From Rhizorhabdus phycosphaerae (lineage in GTDB: Bacteria; Pseudomonadota; Alphaproteobacteria; Sphingomonadales; Sphingomonadaceae), in NCBI RefSeq assembly GCF_011044255.1, contig NZ_CP049107.1, positions 744,001 to 808,000 on the forward strand: DNA of 64,000 nucleotides, written 5' to 3'. Numbering within the stretch: the stretch's first letter is position 1; every line of letters starts with the position of its first letter. The position numbers were made by a program, and so were the translations under genes. Below the pieces are notes generated by a model. It searched no databases and was not told where the DNA came from. It saw only the letters and a program-made list of their open reading frames with translations. Shown here one piece after another: positions 51,767 to 60,721 of this stretch.

Positions 51767-53214
51767 GCCGCCACCGCCTCGCTGGCGGCGACCTTGGCCT
51801 TCTCGCGCAGATATTTGTGCATCCGCTCGGCGACGTCGCGCCCGTCGCGGATCGCCCAGACGACCAGGCTGGCCCCGCGCACGATGTCGCCCGCCGCGAA
51901 CACGCCCTCGACCGAGGTCTGCATCGTGCGATGGTCGACGCGCAGCGTGCCCCAGCGCGTCACCGAAAGCTCCGGCGCGCCGAACATCACCGGCAGATCC
52001 TCCGGATCGAAGCCCAGCGCCTTAATGACCAGGTCGGCTTCCAGGCGGAACTCGCTGCCCGGATCGGCTTCGGGCGTGCGCCGGCCCGACGCATCGGCCT
52101 CGCCCAGTCGCATCTTGATCGCGCGGACGCCGGCCACCTGCCCGTCGCCGTCGAACGCCTCGGGCGCGGACAGCCAGACGAACTCGACGCCCTCTTCCTC
52201 GGCATTCTTCGTCTCGCGCTGCGAGCCGGGCATGTTGGCGCGGTCGCGGCGATAGAGGCAGCGGACCGACTCCGCGCCCTGGCGGATCGCGGTGCGGACG
52301 CAGTCCATCGCGGTGTCGCCGCCGCCGATGACGACGACCTTCTTGCCCTTCGCGTCGAGCAGGCCCTCGTCGAAGGCGGGCACGGCATCGCCGAAATTCT
52401 TGCGGTTCGACGCGGTCAGATAATCGAGCGCCTCGACGATCCCGGTCGAGCCGACGCCGGGCGCCTTGATCGCGCGCGGCTTATAGACGCCGGTCGCGAT
52501 CAGCACCGCGTCATGGCGCTCGCGCAGTTCGGCGAGCGTCGCGTCGCGGCCGACCTCGAACCCCTGGTGGAAGACGATGCCGGCATCGATCAGCCGCTGC
52601 ACGCGACGCATGACCACGGGCTTTTCGAGCTTGAAGCCCGGAATGCCATAGGTCAGCAATCCGCCCGCACGATCGTGCCGGTCATAGACATGGACGTCAT
52701 AACCGCGCGCGCGCATCAGTTCGGCGACGGTCAGGCCCGCCGGGCCCGCCCCGATCACGCCCACCGACTGGCCGCGAGCCGGCCCGACCTGCACCGGCTC
52801 GACCCAGCCACGCTCCCAGGCGGTATCGGTGATATATTTCTCGACCGAGCCGATGGTGACCGCGCCATGCCCGGCGAACTCGATGACGCAATTGCCCTCG
52901 CACAGCCGGTCCTGCGGGCAGATCCGGCCGCAAATCTCGGGCATGGTCGAGGTTGCGTTGGACAGCTCATAGGCTTCGCGCAACCGCCCCTCGGTGGTCA
53001 GGCGCAGCCAGTCGGGGATGTGGTTGTGCAGCGGACAGTGGGTCGCACAATAAGGCACACCGCATTGCGAACAGCGCGACGCCTGCTCCTCCGCCTTGCC
53101 GTCGCCATAGCGCGCCGCGATCTCGGCAAAGTCGCTAATGCGCGCGTCGGCTTCCCGCTTGTCGGGATAATCCTGATCGACACGCACAAACTTCAACATA
53201 GGCTCATCGGCCAT
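51763..53214 (-). CDS. gltD: Glutamate synthase (NADPH) small subunit
   Basis: The 483-residue small chain passes electrons from NADPH to GltB. N-terminal cysteine clusters (SRCSQCGVPYCATHCP and CGRICPQDRLCEGNCV) bind 4Fe-4S centres. FAD binding is at VGVIGAGPAGL, NADPH binding at VVVIGGGDTAMDC, and a final FAD segment is GVFAAGDIVRGASLVVWAI. The ATG at 53214 has GGAGGG seven bases before it; an ATG at 53241 has none. That ribosome site is in the 3' arm of a hairpin at 53220-53239. It is the first gene of the gltD-DUF2059-gltB operon. Confidence 0.96.
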   Translation of the reverse strand: MADEPMLKFVRVDQDYPDKREADARISDFAEIAARYGDGKAEEQASRCSQCGVPYCATHCPLHNHIPDWLRLTTEGRLREAYELSNATSTMPEICGRICPQDRLCEGNCVIEFAGHGAVTIGSVEKYITDTAWERGWVEPVQVGPARGQSVGVIGAGPAGLTVAELMRARGYDVHVYDRHDRAGGLLTYGIPGFKLEKPVVMRRVQRLIDAGIVFHQGFEVGRDATLAELRERHDAVLIATGVYKPRAIKAPGVGSTGIVEALDYLTASNRKNFGDAVPAFDEGLLDAKGKKVVVIGGGDTAMDCVRTAIRQGAESVRCLYRRDRANMPGSQRETKNAEEEGVEFVWLSAPEAFDGDGQVAGVRAIKMRLGEADASGRRTPEADPGSEFRLEADLVIKALGFDPEDLPVMFGAPELSVTRWGTLRVDHRTMQTSVEGVFAAGDIVRGASLVVWAIRDGRDVAERMHKYLREKAKVAASEAVAA

Positions 53215-53219
53215 GGCTT

Positions 53220-53239
53220 GCCCTCCGGTTCGGGAGGGC
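53220..53239 (-). promoter_or_regulatory. Hairpin enclosing the gltD ribosome-binding site
   Basis: On the minus strand GCCCTCC-CGAACC-GGAGGGC forms a perfect seven-base stem, and its 3' arm is the GGAGGG ribosome site five bases from the gltD ATG. Such a stem would mask the site until it is melted. The stem is GC-only apart from one A-T pair. Confidence 0.55.
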
Positions 53240-53373
53240 AAATCTCACAGCCGCAGGGCAGAGTCACGCGCAAAACGCGCAATATGTCAGGATATATTAC
53301 CTATATTCTGTGGATTTCGTCTGATCTGGAATCCGCTCCACCTCATACGACATATTATAAGTCCGTATCGGAC

Positions 53374-54174
53374 CTATCTAAAAACCAGCCAGATCAATGC
53401 GATGCTGCCCGCCACGATGCGATACCAGGCAAAAGGCGCGAAGCCATGCCGTGTCACCACATTCAGAAACCAGCGAATGACAATGATCGCGACGAGGAAG
53501 GAAACGAGGAAGCCGATCCCGATAGAAGTGAGCTGTGCGTCTCCCAACTCGTGCCGCGCCTTCCACAAGGCGAGCGTGGTGGCGCCGACCATCGTCGGGA
53601 TAGCGAGGAAGAAGCTATATTCGGCGGCAGTCCGGCGCTCGACCCCCATGGTCAGCGCCCCCATGATCGTCGCACCCGAGCGGCTGACGCCCGGGATCAT
53701 CGACAGACACTGGATGAAGCCGATGGCGAGCGCCGTTCGTGCCGGCATGGCCTCGACCGTATCGCAGGTAACGCGCTGCACGCTGCGCTCGATCAGCAGG
53801 ATCGCGACCCCGCCCAGGATCAGCGCGACCGCGACGATGATCGGAGTGTTGAGCATCGCCTTGATCGCGCCATAGGCCAGCGCGCCGATCACCGCCGATG
53901 GCAGGAATCCGACGAGCACGTTGCGCGTGAAGCTCACCGCAGCCGGATCGCGCCGCGCCAGCCCGGCGAGCACGGCGGCGAAGCGCTGGCGATAGAGCAC
54001 CACCACCGCGAGAATCGCGCCGAGCTGAATGACGATGTCGAAAGTCTCCGTCCCCTGCGGCACCTGCATGACCTCCCCGGCCAGGATCAGGTGGCCGGTC
54101 GAGGATACGGGGATGAACTCTGTCAGCCCCTCGACGATGCCGAGGAGGACGATCGACAATAGCGACATGTCCAT
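53374..54174 (-). CDS. uppP: Undecaprenyl-diphosphatase
   Basis: A 266-residue integral membrane phosphatase that recycles undecaprenyl diphosphate for cell-wall synthesis and can give bacitracin resistance. The two signature motifs are present: EGLTEFIPVSSTGHL near residue 20 and PGVSRSGAT near residue 165, and the rest is a series of hydrophobic helices. The start at 54174 is the one that opens the first helix; an upstream frame crosses the neighbouring gene. It starts 11 bases after the NDUFA9-like gene, so the two are probably cotranscribed. Confidence 0.95.
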   Translation of the reverse strand: MDMSLLSIVLLGIVEGLTEFIPVSSTGHLILAGEVMQVPQGTETFDIVIQLGAILAVVVLYRQRFAAVLAGLARRDPAAVSFTRNVLVGFLPSAVIGALAYGAIKAMLNTPIIVAVALILGGVAILLIERSVQRVTCDTVEAMPARTALAIGFIQCLSMIPGVSRSGATIMGALTMGVERRTAAEYSFFLAIPTMVGATTLALWKARHELGDAQLTSIGIGFLVSFLVAIIVIRWFLNVVTRHGFAPFAWYRIVAGSIALIWLVFR

Positions 54175-54185
54175 GATGCGATCGA

Positions 54186-55121
54186 TCAGGCCGGCTTGGT
54201 GGTGGTGCCGAAGCGGCCGCTCGGACGAAAATTGACCAGCCAGGCAGGCGCCACCGCCTCCATCGGCGTGGGCGTGATGCCGAAGGCTTCGATTCCCTGC
54301 GCGCCCTGCGATACGACATTGTCGGCCTGAAGCATCAGCCACTGGTCGCGCGTGATCGGCGCACCCGGCAGGAGGCTCATGGCGCTCACGAGCGGTCCGC
54401 CGAGCGCATCGGGGATCGGCACGATCGTCGGCGCGCGGCCGGTCGCCTTGGCGAGCCAGTGGTGCAGCTCGAGCATGGAGATCGTCTCGGGCCCGCCCAG
54501 TTCATAGGTAGTGCCGCCATGGCGCTTGGGATCGAGGATCGCTCCCGCGACGGCGCGCGCCACATCGGCTGCCCAGATCGGCTGGAACTTCACTGCGCCG
54601 CGCAGCACCGGCACGACCGGCAGCGACAGCATGGCCGCGAAGCGGTTGAGGAAGCCGTCTTCCTGCCCGAACACGATCGACGGACGCAGGATCGTCGCCT
54701 GCGGGAAGGCCTCGCGCACTACGGCTTCGCCCTCGCCCTTGCTGCGGCCATAGGCCGACGGCGATTCGGGATCGGCGCCGATCGCCGAGATATGGACGAG
54801 CGATTCGACACCGGCCGCAGCCGCAGCCTTCGCGACGGTCTCGGCACCCCGGCGGTGAATCGCGGTGAAGTCGCCCTTGAGGATGCCGACAAGGTTCACG
54901 ACCGAATCGGCGCCGGCGATCGCATGCTCGACACTGGCGGCATTGGTGATGCTGGCAGGAACGAACTGGATCTGTCCCAGCCCGGCCAGCGGCTTCAGAA
55001 AGTGGGCGTTGGACGGATCACGCTCCGCGATTCGAACGCGCGCGCCGGCCTTCAGCAGCTCCTGCGCAACATAACGTCCGAGGAAACCACCACCTCCGAA
55101 CAGAGTGACAAGACGGCTCAT
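54186..55121 (-). CDS. Complex I NDUFA9-like NAD(P)H-binding protein
   Basis: A 311-residue atypical short-chain dehydrogenase of the NDUFA9 family. It starts with a Rossmann motif (VTLFGGGGFLGRYVAQELL), then VVNLVGILKGDF, VHISAIGADPESPSAYGRSKGEGE and ATILRPSIVFGQEDGF; the later part holds YELGGPETISMLELHHWLA. Mitochondrial NDUFA9 is an accessory subunit of complex I and alphaproteobacterial homologues are often annotated so, but the bacterial role is unproven. The ATG at 55121 has AAGGGA nine bases upstream; 55127 is also possible. Confidence 0.88.
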   Translation of the reverse strand: MSRLVTLFGGGGFLGRYVAQELLKAGARVRIAERDPSNAHFLKPLAGLGQIQFVPASITNAASVEHAIAGADSVVNLVGILKGDFTAIHRRGAETVAKAAAAAGVESLVHISAIGADPESPSAYGRSKGEGEAVVREAFPQATILRPSIVFGQEDGFLNRFAAMLSLPVVPVLRGAVKFQPIWAADVARAVAGAILDPKRHGGTTYELGGPETISMLELHHWLAKATGRAPTIVPIPDALGGPLVSAMSLLPGAPITRDQWLMLQADNVVSQGAQGIEAFGITPTPMEAVAPAWLVNFRPSGRFGTTTKPA

Positions 55122-55226
55122 GCCCATATTCCCTTGATGCTGCGATTTTCTCCGCATTGCCCTGCAAGGAAGCTGTTGACAAGGCACAAGGAGCGCCGCT
55201 ATCCGCCCGGCTCCGCAACCGGAAAT

Positions 55227-55313
<87 letters not shown>

Positions 55314-55483
55314 TCCTTTCCGCAGATCACGCGATAAATCCGATAGCCACCGACCCTTACCAGGCTCCCGCCGGCAGTCCGGATTCAATCATCAGAACAT
55401 ATAAACCACGCCGAGAAGCGTGCTTTTCCGCGTCGGTTTGTCGCCGCCCAAGTCGCAGTATCCGTGGCGAGAGCGGAGGCCGT

Positions 55484-56000
55484 CGAGGAACCGCGTGACG
55501 CCGCCGTCGTTCCAGCCCGAACGGCACAAGGCCGGCTCCGGGCCGTTTCCGGGAGTGCCCCGGCTCCCCCATAAGGCCAGCGCGACATGACCCGCTTTCC
55601 CGTCGACACGCTCGTCTTCACTCCGGCCGACGTCGATCTGACGAGATCGCCGCTGGCAGCCGGAATGGCGCGCGCGGGGGTCGAGACCTATGTGCTCGGC
55701 GCCTTCAATCCGGGCCTGACGCGGCTGCCGGGCGGGAACCTGCTGATGATGGTCCGCGTGGCCGAAGCGCTCCGGACCCCGATCCTGGACGGACATGTCC
55801 ACTCGATCCGCTGGGACGAGGACAAGGGCTATGTCGTCGATGCCTGGCCGCTCGAACTCGCCGACACCGCCGATCCGCGTCTGTTCACCCTCCACGGCGG
55901 CGGCTGGAAGATCCAGGCGCTCACCTCGCTGTCTTGGTTGCTGCCGGTGGAACTGAGCCCCGACGGGCTCGACGTGCGCGCGGTCCATTATGACCGTGCG
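55484..56000 (+). repeat. 517-bp imperfect direct repeat, left copy
   Basis: Bases 55484-56000 align without gaps to 60722-61238 (constant offset 5238) with about 19 substitutions by hand count, roughly 96 percent identity. The copy contains a GGAAC-N16-CGTT promoter and the first 138 codons of a GH130 gene. Similarity stops abruptly at both ends. Confidence 0.93.
55487..55511 (+). promoter_or_regulatory. EcfG-type promoter in the left repeat copy
   Basis: GGAAC (55487-55491), 16-base spacer, CGTT (55508-55511). It would now drive only the truncated GH130 remnant. The same element is present in the right copy. Confidence 0.65.
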
Positions 56001-56126
56001 GTGGTCGGTGCGCGATGGCGGCCCCGACATTGTTCAAAACGGAATGGTTCTATCGGTCATCGCGCATTGGTTGTTCGACCGCTTCCTCATAAGCTTCGAG
56101 CACGATCTTCGTTTCCTGATTTCTAA
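55587..56126 (+). pseudogene. Truncated GH130 glycosidase/phosphorylase gene (5' remnant)
   Basis: The first 138 codons match the intact gene at 60825 closely (seven or so amino-acid changes), then the frame runs for 41 codons into unrelated island DNA and stops at 56124-56126. The break comes just before the GIEDARI motif that carries the family's proton-donor aspartate, so the product cannot be catalytically active. It retains a start codon and an EcfG-type promoter, so it may still be transcribed. It is the left relic of the island insertion. Confidence 0.88.
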
Positions 56127-56271
56127 CAACGAAATCCCATCGGAGCTGATCAGACTAATCCCCCTCCGGAAAATCCACTCGACTGCTTTCCGATATCAGA
56201 TGCAGCCCAATCGAGACTAGGTCGCCAAACACCGGGAGCGCTTGTCGCGGTCTGACGGTCGGACCGTAGCA

Positions 56272-56892
56272 TCAGCTCTGCTCACGCGGATCGTCGTAAT
56301 CGCCTTGGCGTTCGAGGCGTTTCCGGCAAGGGGGAATCCAAAACAAGGATGGCCGCCCCTGAACCTGCTTGAGCCAGACCAGCCAGCAGTATCCCGTTGC
56401 GGTCGATGCCGTAGCGTCCACGCGCCCGCGCAGGATCGGCACTCGCTCGACAAATTGGGCAAATATAGCTGGGGGGCAGTCTCGAAACAGTCGCTCGTAT
56501 CGACCAGCGCCCTCGATAAAGCCCGTGCGAACCAACATCGCGGCGCCAACGCGTGCCAATGCTACAGCTCGACGGGCGAATTCTTCCGCCAACCGGAACG
56601 GTGGGTTGGTGACGATCCAGTCCGGCCTGCTTGCCTCGTCGATACTTTCCGAGGGCACTTCCAGAAAGTCCAGCTGGGCCCCGTAGCCATATGGCGAGAT
56701 ATCGCTGCTGCGCACGGACGCGAATGTCTCGGCGAGCGTAGACGCCATGAAGCCTCTCCCACACGTCGGCTCCCAGCAGCTTGCAGCGCCCAGTTCGAAA
56801 TCGTTCAGGACATGCTCTAGGAGCGCGCGGGTGGCCCAACGCGGGGTCGGGAAATCGTCAAGGCTGTCGGCAGGCTCCACGCGCTGAGACAT
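56272..56892 (-). CDS. SAM-dependent DNA methyltransferase-like protein (NPPF type)
   Basis: A 206-residue protein with an amino-methyltransferase core. DFPTPRWATRALLEHVL precedes a SAM-binding motif I, WEPTCGRGFMASTL, and the catalytic motif IV, VTNPPFRLAEEFARRA, which in N6-adenine and N4-cytosine methyltransferases holds the target base. No separate target-recognition domain is obvious, as in small phage-type or orphan methyltransferases. The ATG at 56892 starts the conserved part. It is the last gene of the island and follows the nuclease-like gene after 122 bases. It may be an accessory protector or an unrelated passenger. Confidence 0.72.
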   Translation of the reverse strand: MSQRVEPADSLDDFPTPRWATRALLEHVLNDFELGAASCWEPTCGRGFMASTLAETFASVRSSDISPYGYGAQLDFLEVPSESIDEASRPDWIVTNPPFRLAEEFARRAVALARVGAAMLVRTGFIEGAGRYERLFRDCPPAIFAQFVERVPILRGRVDATASTATGYCWLVWLKQVQGRPSLFWIPPCRKRLERQGDYDDPREQS

Positions 56893-57014
56893 GACAGCCG
56901 GGGAACGGTTCTGCGGACCCTCGACGCGCGAGTAACGCGGAGAGCGACGGGGCTTCCAACCGGTCAACGATCGGTCCCGACTATAATGCGCAAGAGGAAT
57001 TCCCAGGTCACGCG

Positions 57015-57878
57015 CTAGCGATAATCCGTAAGCGCATTTCGATCCAGCCGTTCGGCCGAGGTCAGAATGTAGTGCTTCTCCTCGACCACGACCACCTGAT
57101 CGCCCTGGACGGTCAGTTCGAACATGGCGACCTTTTCCCCATCCATAAACTGCGCGGAGATCGCACGCGGCCGCACGCCGGGGAAGCGCTGCTTGCACCA
57201 AGCAATGTCCTGCTTGGTTTGGACAACGGAAATCTGATCGGTGCCACCCTTAGCCTGCACCGGAATGGCATAATGGCACCCGAACCTGTCCAGCCCGAGA
57301 TAGAGCTCGTCGATCTCGATCTGGCCGATACCCGTCACCGTCGTACGCAAGTGGTTCTGAAGGCTGTAGGTCGTGAGGCCCAAGAAAATGTCGATAAGTC
57401 GATTGTATCGGACGATGGCGAGCAACGCCTGTTCGTCGTCCAACGCATAGGCGCGAATGATCTCCGGCGTACTATCCGGAACCGCGATTACCGCCATATC
57501 AGCGCGCGGCAAAACTCGGTTCAACGGCACGAGCACGAACTTGTATTTGGCACGCCCTGCACCCTCGATGATCCACTCCATCCCGTCGGGCTGGGTCGCG
57601 AGAATGCTCGCCGGCATGGCGGTCCGATAGCGAAGCGAATAAATCACATCGCCGACGTTCTTGGGGCGACTCAGGCCGAGCGCCTCTGCAGTATCCGGGA
57701 TGTCGTCCCGATCAAACTCGAATGAGGTTGCCCCTTCGCTATACCTATCGAGGAATATCCGCTCGATAAGCGCGCGATAGACATTCCCCGCCGACGCCGA
57801 TGCTTGCTCAGCCAAGGGCAGATTCCTGGGAAAGACGCCACGCCTCCGTTTCGTGCTGCTTCCTCTTCGTGGCGCCAC
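57015..57878 (-). CDS. PD-(D/E)XK-like nuclease, candidate restriction endonuclease partner
   Basis: A 287-residue protein with no close named relative that I can place. Residues about 186-212 read QIEIDELYLG then IPVQAKGGTDQ, a PD-(D/E)XK pattern with Q replacing the usual E (D190, Q208-A-K210). It is preceded by helices and followed by short strands. The start overlaps the 3' end of the methyltransferase gene by 71 bases, so the two are translationally linked, as in type II systems. The ATG at 57878 is the first possible; later starts would shorten the basic N-terminus (MAPRRGSSTKRRRG). The restriction role is inferred from context and motif. Confidence 0.65.
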   Translation of the reverse strand: MAPRRGSSTKRRRGVFPRNLPLAEQASASAGNVYRALIERIFLDRYSEGATSFEFDRDDIPDTAEALGLSRPKNVGDVIYSLRYRTAMPASILATQPDGMEWIIEGAGRAKYKFVLVPLNRVLPRADMAVIAVPDSTPEIIRAYALDDEQALLAIVRYNRLIDIFLGLTTYSLQNHLRTTVTGIGQIEIDELYLGLDRFGCHYAIPVQAKGGTDQISVVQTKQDIAWCKQRFPGVRPRAISAQFMDGEKVAMFELTVQGDQVVVVEEKHYILTSAERLDRNALTDYR

Positions 57879-59136
57879 TCTTGCGGTCTCGTTTCGAGCT
57901 AGGTGCCGCCACGCCGAAATAGGCAGCTGCCGATCCGGCGTCCATACGAAGCAGTCGGTCCTCGCCCAGCGTCAGCACCTTGGCAGGTCGCGTCGGCGTA
58001 ACGCCGAGTGCGCGAACGATTTCGTCGCCAATAGCGCGCGCCAGCGGTGGCGGGACCGAATTGCCGATCTGCCGCGCGCCATGCCACTTCGTCTCGTTGA
58101 AGCGGAACCAATCCGGGAAGCCGTGCAGGCGTGCCATTTCGCGGACGGTGACGCAGCGCGCGTACTTGTAGTGAATAGGCCGTGGGCTGGTGAATGCGCC
58201 GCGAGCGCCATCGGTGCCCGCTCGAAGCGTATTGCTGAGACCGTTCGGGTCGAGACGGAAAAAGCGCGAAATTGGCTCGACCTTGCCTGGTGCTACACCC
58301 GCAAACCGAAGGCGAGAAATGTGGGTGTGGCCGGTGCGCGTACTGGAGGTAAGCACACCGGGATTCCAATCGCGAACATGTCCGAAATGCCACGCGTCGT
58401 TGTCCAAGCAGCGCATCTCGCGCGCAAAAGCGCTCGGAGTGCCCCACTTCTTTGTCGGCACTTCATCGGTGTGATTGAGAATTTCGAACTCGTCGGCGTC
58501 CGGCAGATCGGCCAAGGCCTGCTCGCAGGTCGGTCCTACAGGCGCAGCATGCTTGTTCGGCTTGTCGGCCGCCGCAGTCCGTAATTTTGGATAAACGGGA
58601 ACGGGTAATCCGCGTTTAGCCCCCATCAGGATCAGACGCTGCCGATGCTGCGGCACGCCGTAATTGGCGGCATCGAGCACTTGCCAAGGCAGGCGTACGT
58701 CGTAGCCGCTATTCTGAAAAAGCTCGATTAGCTCCTCCAGAAACGCCTTATGCCGACCGACGGTCAGACCTTTGACGTTCTCGAAGACGAAGTACGAGGC
58801 ATCCAGGTCGACGACGATTCTCACAAACTCGCGAACAAGAGCATTGCGGGGGTCTTCGAGCGCACGTTTTCCAATCATGGAAAAGCCTTGGCACGGAGCG
58901 CCGCCGAAAACGACGTCGACCTTACGATTGCCGATGCCAGCAGTCTCTCTGATCTCTTCAGCACTAAGGCCCACGACCGACTTCGGAATCACCGAACAAT
59001 GCGGAAAATTATACTCGTGGACGGCCGCGTGAACGGCATCGATCTCCACGGCAGCTACGACATCGAAGCCCGCATGTTCGAAGCCCAGGCTCATTCCTCC
59101 GGCTCCTGCAAAGAGGTCGATTCCTATCGGTCGCAT
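57808..59136 (-). CDS. DNA (cytosine-5-)-methyltransferase
   Basis: A 442-residue C5-cytosine methyltransferase with all main motifs: I (IDLFAGAGGMSLGFEHAGF), IV with the catalytic cysteine (VVFGGAPCQGFSMIG), VI (FVFENVKGL), VIII (GVPQHRQRLILMG), a variable target-recognition region of about 100 residues, IX and X (RQIGNSVPPPLARAIG). GAGGAAA lies upstream of the ATG at 59136; an in-frame ATG at 59181 is less likely. Its gene is followed by a nuclease-like gene overlapping it and preceded by vsr, as in complete type II systems. The methylated sequence cannot be read from the protein. Confidence 0.93.
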   Translation of the reverse strand: MRPIGIDLFAGAGGMSLGFEHAGFDVVAAVEIDAVHAAVHEYNFPHCSVIPKSVVGLSAEEIRETAGIGNRKVDVVFGGAPCQGFSMIGKRALEDPRNALVREFVRIVVDLDASYFVFENVKGLTVGRHKAFLEELIELFQNSGYDVRLPWQVLDAANYGVPQHRQRLILMGAKRGLPVPVYPKLRTAAADKPNKHAAPVGPTCEQALADLPDADEFEILNHTDEVPTKKWGTPSAFAREMRCLDNDAWHFGHVRDWNPGVLTSSTRTGHTHISRLRFAGVAPGKVEPISRFFRLDPNGLSNTLRAGTDGARGAFTSPRPIHYKYARCVTVREMARLHGFPDWFRFNETKWHGARQIGNSVPPPLARAIGDEIVRALGVTPTRPAKVLTLGEDRLLRMDAGSAAAYFGVAAPSSKRDRKSGATKRKQHETEAWRLSQESALG

Positions 59137-59212
59137 CGAAATTTCCTCGGAAATACGCTTACTCTGTCGCGATCCTAACATTGCCGATTGCCGAAGTCGA
59201 TCGAAATTCCGT

Positions 59213-59620
59213 CTATCGGGTCAAAAACGCGAGCAGCTGCTCTTGTAACAATGTTCTCTCTTTGATCTCACATTGCCACAGCGTCAATACGTCCCATCCC
59301 TCTTCTCGGAGCGCAGCGCTTTTTTCGGCGTCGCGCGCTTTATTTCGCGCGAGCTTAGGCCCCCAAAATTCGGGTTTCGATTTCGGCGGCTGTCCGATCC
59401 GACAGCCATGAGCATGCCAAAAGCACCCGTGAACAAAAATCGCCTTACGGAGGCTCGGAAACACGATGTCCGGCGTGCCTGGGAGGTCCTTCCTATGCAA
59501 CCTGTACCGAAAGCCCATCGCGTGCAACAGACGGCGCACGACCAGTTCCGGTGCGGTATTCTTCGATCCGATGCGCGACATCAGCGCGCTTCGGCTTTGC
59601 TCAGTTCGGTTGTCGACCAT
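59213..59620 (-). CDS. vsr: Very short patch repair endonuclease Vsr
   Basis: A 135-residue mismatch endonuclease that nicks next to T in T:G mispairs produced by deamination of 5-methylcytosine. It has the Vsr motifs: SRIGSKNTAPELVVRRLLHAMGFRYRLH, the metal aspartate in LPGTPDIVFP, the catalytic region AIFVHGCFWHAHGC and GWDVLTLWQCEI. It lies directly upstream of the cytosine methyltransferase gene, the usual pairing, and presumably acts on that enzyme's site. The ATG at 59620 matches the family start. Confidence 0.95.
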   Translation of the reverse strand: MVDNRTEQSRSALMSRIGSKNTAPELVVRRLLHAMGFRYRLHRKDLPGTPDIVFPSLRKAIFVHGCFWHAHGCRIGQPPKSKPEFWGPKLARNKARDAEKSAALREEGWDVLTLWQCEIKERTLLQEQLLAFLTR

Positions 59621-59669
59621 CGACGTTCAAAACACCGTTGACGGAAACATTCTCCGCGTCTCGATCCCA

Positions 59670-60599
59670 CTAAACCGACGATGCTTTGGATTTTCTACGC
59701 GACTTGTGTGGACGCGGCAGCTTGAAGCCGATGCCCGGAACGGGCGGACTGAGACGGTAAAGGCCCGCGGATGCCGGCACCAAGTCCTTCATCGCGTTTT
59801 CCTCGGCTTCCGCTTCGGCTGGAGACCAGCGTTCGAACTCGACCACATAAATATCTCCCTGGGGCGGTATCGCCTTGATAGCGACCGGCACGATCGCGGA
59901 GATTTTCAATTCTTCCTCGGGAACACTGTCTCTCACGCTGGCATATGCGGCGACAATCTGTTCGACAATTTGATGCTCGAGAATCCTCTCGCCCTGCTGC
60001 TTAGCCTCGCAAGTGATCAACAAATGCTCTCGCTGACCCTCGCGCTCGATGATCGCTCGGAACATTCCGTCCACTTCGCTTTCGGCGAGCTTCACGCCGG
60101 TCTGAAGATGCACGAGTTCGATCACGCCCAAGGTCGAGCGCCGCGCGAAATGGTGTTCCAAGACGTGGAGCGCGACGGCTGTCTGAACGAGCCACGACTC
60201 ATCGCGCCGACCGAGGGCCTTGGAGGCCAAGGGAAGACTCAAAGATTGTATTGGCTCCGGTACCATAGCCGGTGTCGGCATGTGGACATTGGGGAATGGC
60301 TCGGTCTGGTCGTTGGTATAGGGCTGAAACTCGAAGACGCGATCTTTACCGACACGCTGCCGGGCACCGATGCGCAGCGCGCACAGCTTATCCGGCCAGT
60401 TCTTCGAAGCGTTGTCGCCACGAATCAGATCCTTCATGAAATTCGCGGGATTCGTCGCACTGCGATTCTTGCCATCGACGCGGTTGCAATGGATGATCGC
60501 GTCGGTGACATCTTGGAAGTAAACTGTCGACCGGCCGCTTCCCTCGGCCTGCAAGACATCCCATATTCTCTCGATTACCACCGACTTGTCGGACGCCAT
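59670..60599 (-). CDS. PD-(D/E)XK-like nuclease, first gene of the restriction-modification operon
   Basis: A 309-residue protein whose middle carries a convincing PD-(D/E)XK core: ESEVDGMFRAI (D177) followed 20 residues later by LLITCEAKQQ (E198-A-K200). An N-terminal part (about 1-130) looks like a separate DNA-binding or dimerisation region (VYFQDVTDAIIHCNRVDG). The last 50 residues are basic. A similar [IV]D-x(17-20)-[EQ]-A-K layout occurs in the nuclease-like protein at 57015, so the two may be distant homologues. GGGAGA precedes the ATG at 60599. Restriction by this protein, alone or with the other, is inference. Confidence 0.66.
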   Translation of the reverse strand: MASDKSVVIERIWDVLQAEGSGRSTVYFQDVTDAIIHCNRVDGKNRSATNPANFMKDLIRGDNASKNWPDKLCALRIGARQRVGKDRVFEFQPYTNDQTEPFPNVHMPTPAMVPEPIQSLSLPLASKALGRRDESWLVQTAVALHVLEHHFARRSTLGVIELVHLQTGVKLAESEVDGMFRAIIEREGQREHLLITCEAKQQGERILEHQIVEQIVAAYASVRDSVPEEELKISAIVPVAIKAIPPQGDIYVVEFERWSPAEAEAEENAMKDLVPASAGLYRLSPPVPGIGFKLPRPHKSRRKSKASSV

Positions 60600-60721
60600 A
60601 CCGTCTCCCTGAAAAGATCAAACTACCCCGAACTATCGCTGTTTCGCAGTCCCAACTATTGATCGTCATTCTCGACCGAATATAACATCGCGTTACGGAA
60701 CCAAGCGCTTATCGAGGCTCG

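Larger units (their letters stand above)
56001..60721. mobile_element. Restriction-modification island bounded by the 517-bp direct repeat
   Basis: About 4.7 kb lying exactly between the two repeat copies. It holds five minus-strand genes (nuclease-like, vsr, cytosine methyltransferase, nuclease-like, methyltransferase-like) and no integrase, transposase or phage gene. G+C is somewhat below that of the flanks. Bases 56001-56271 at its left end hold no recognised gene. The bounding repeats fit single-crossover integration of a circle carrying a GH130 fragment from a related strain; a decayed composite element is the alternative. Confidence 0.7.
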
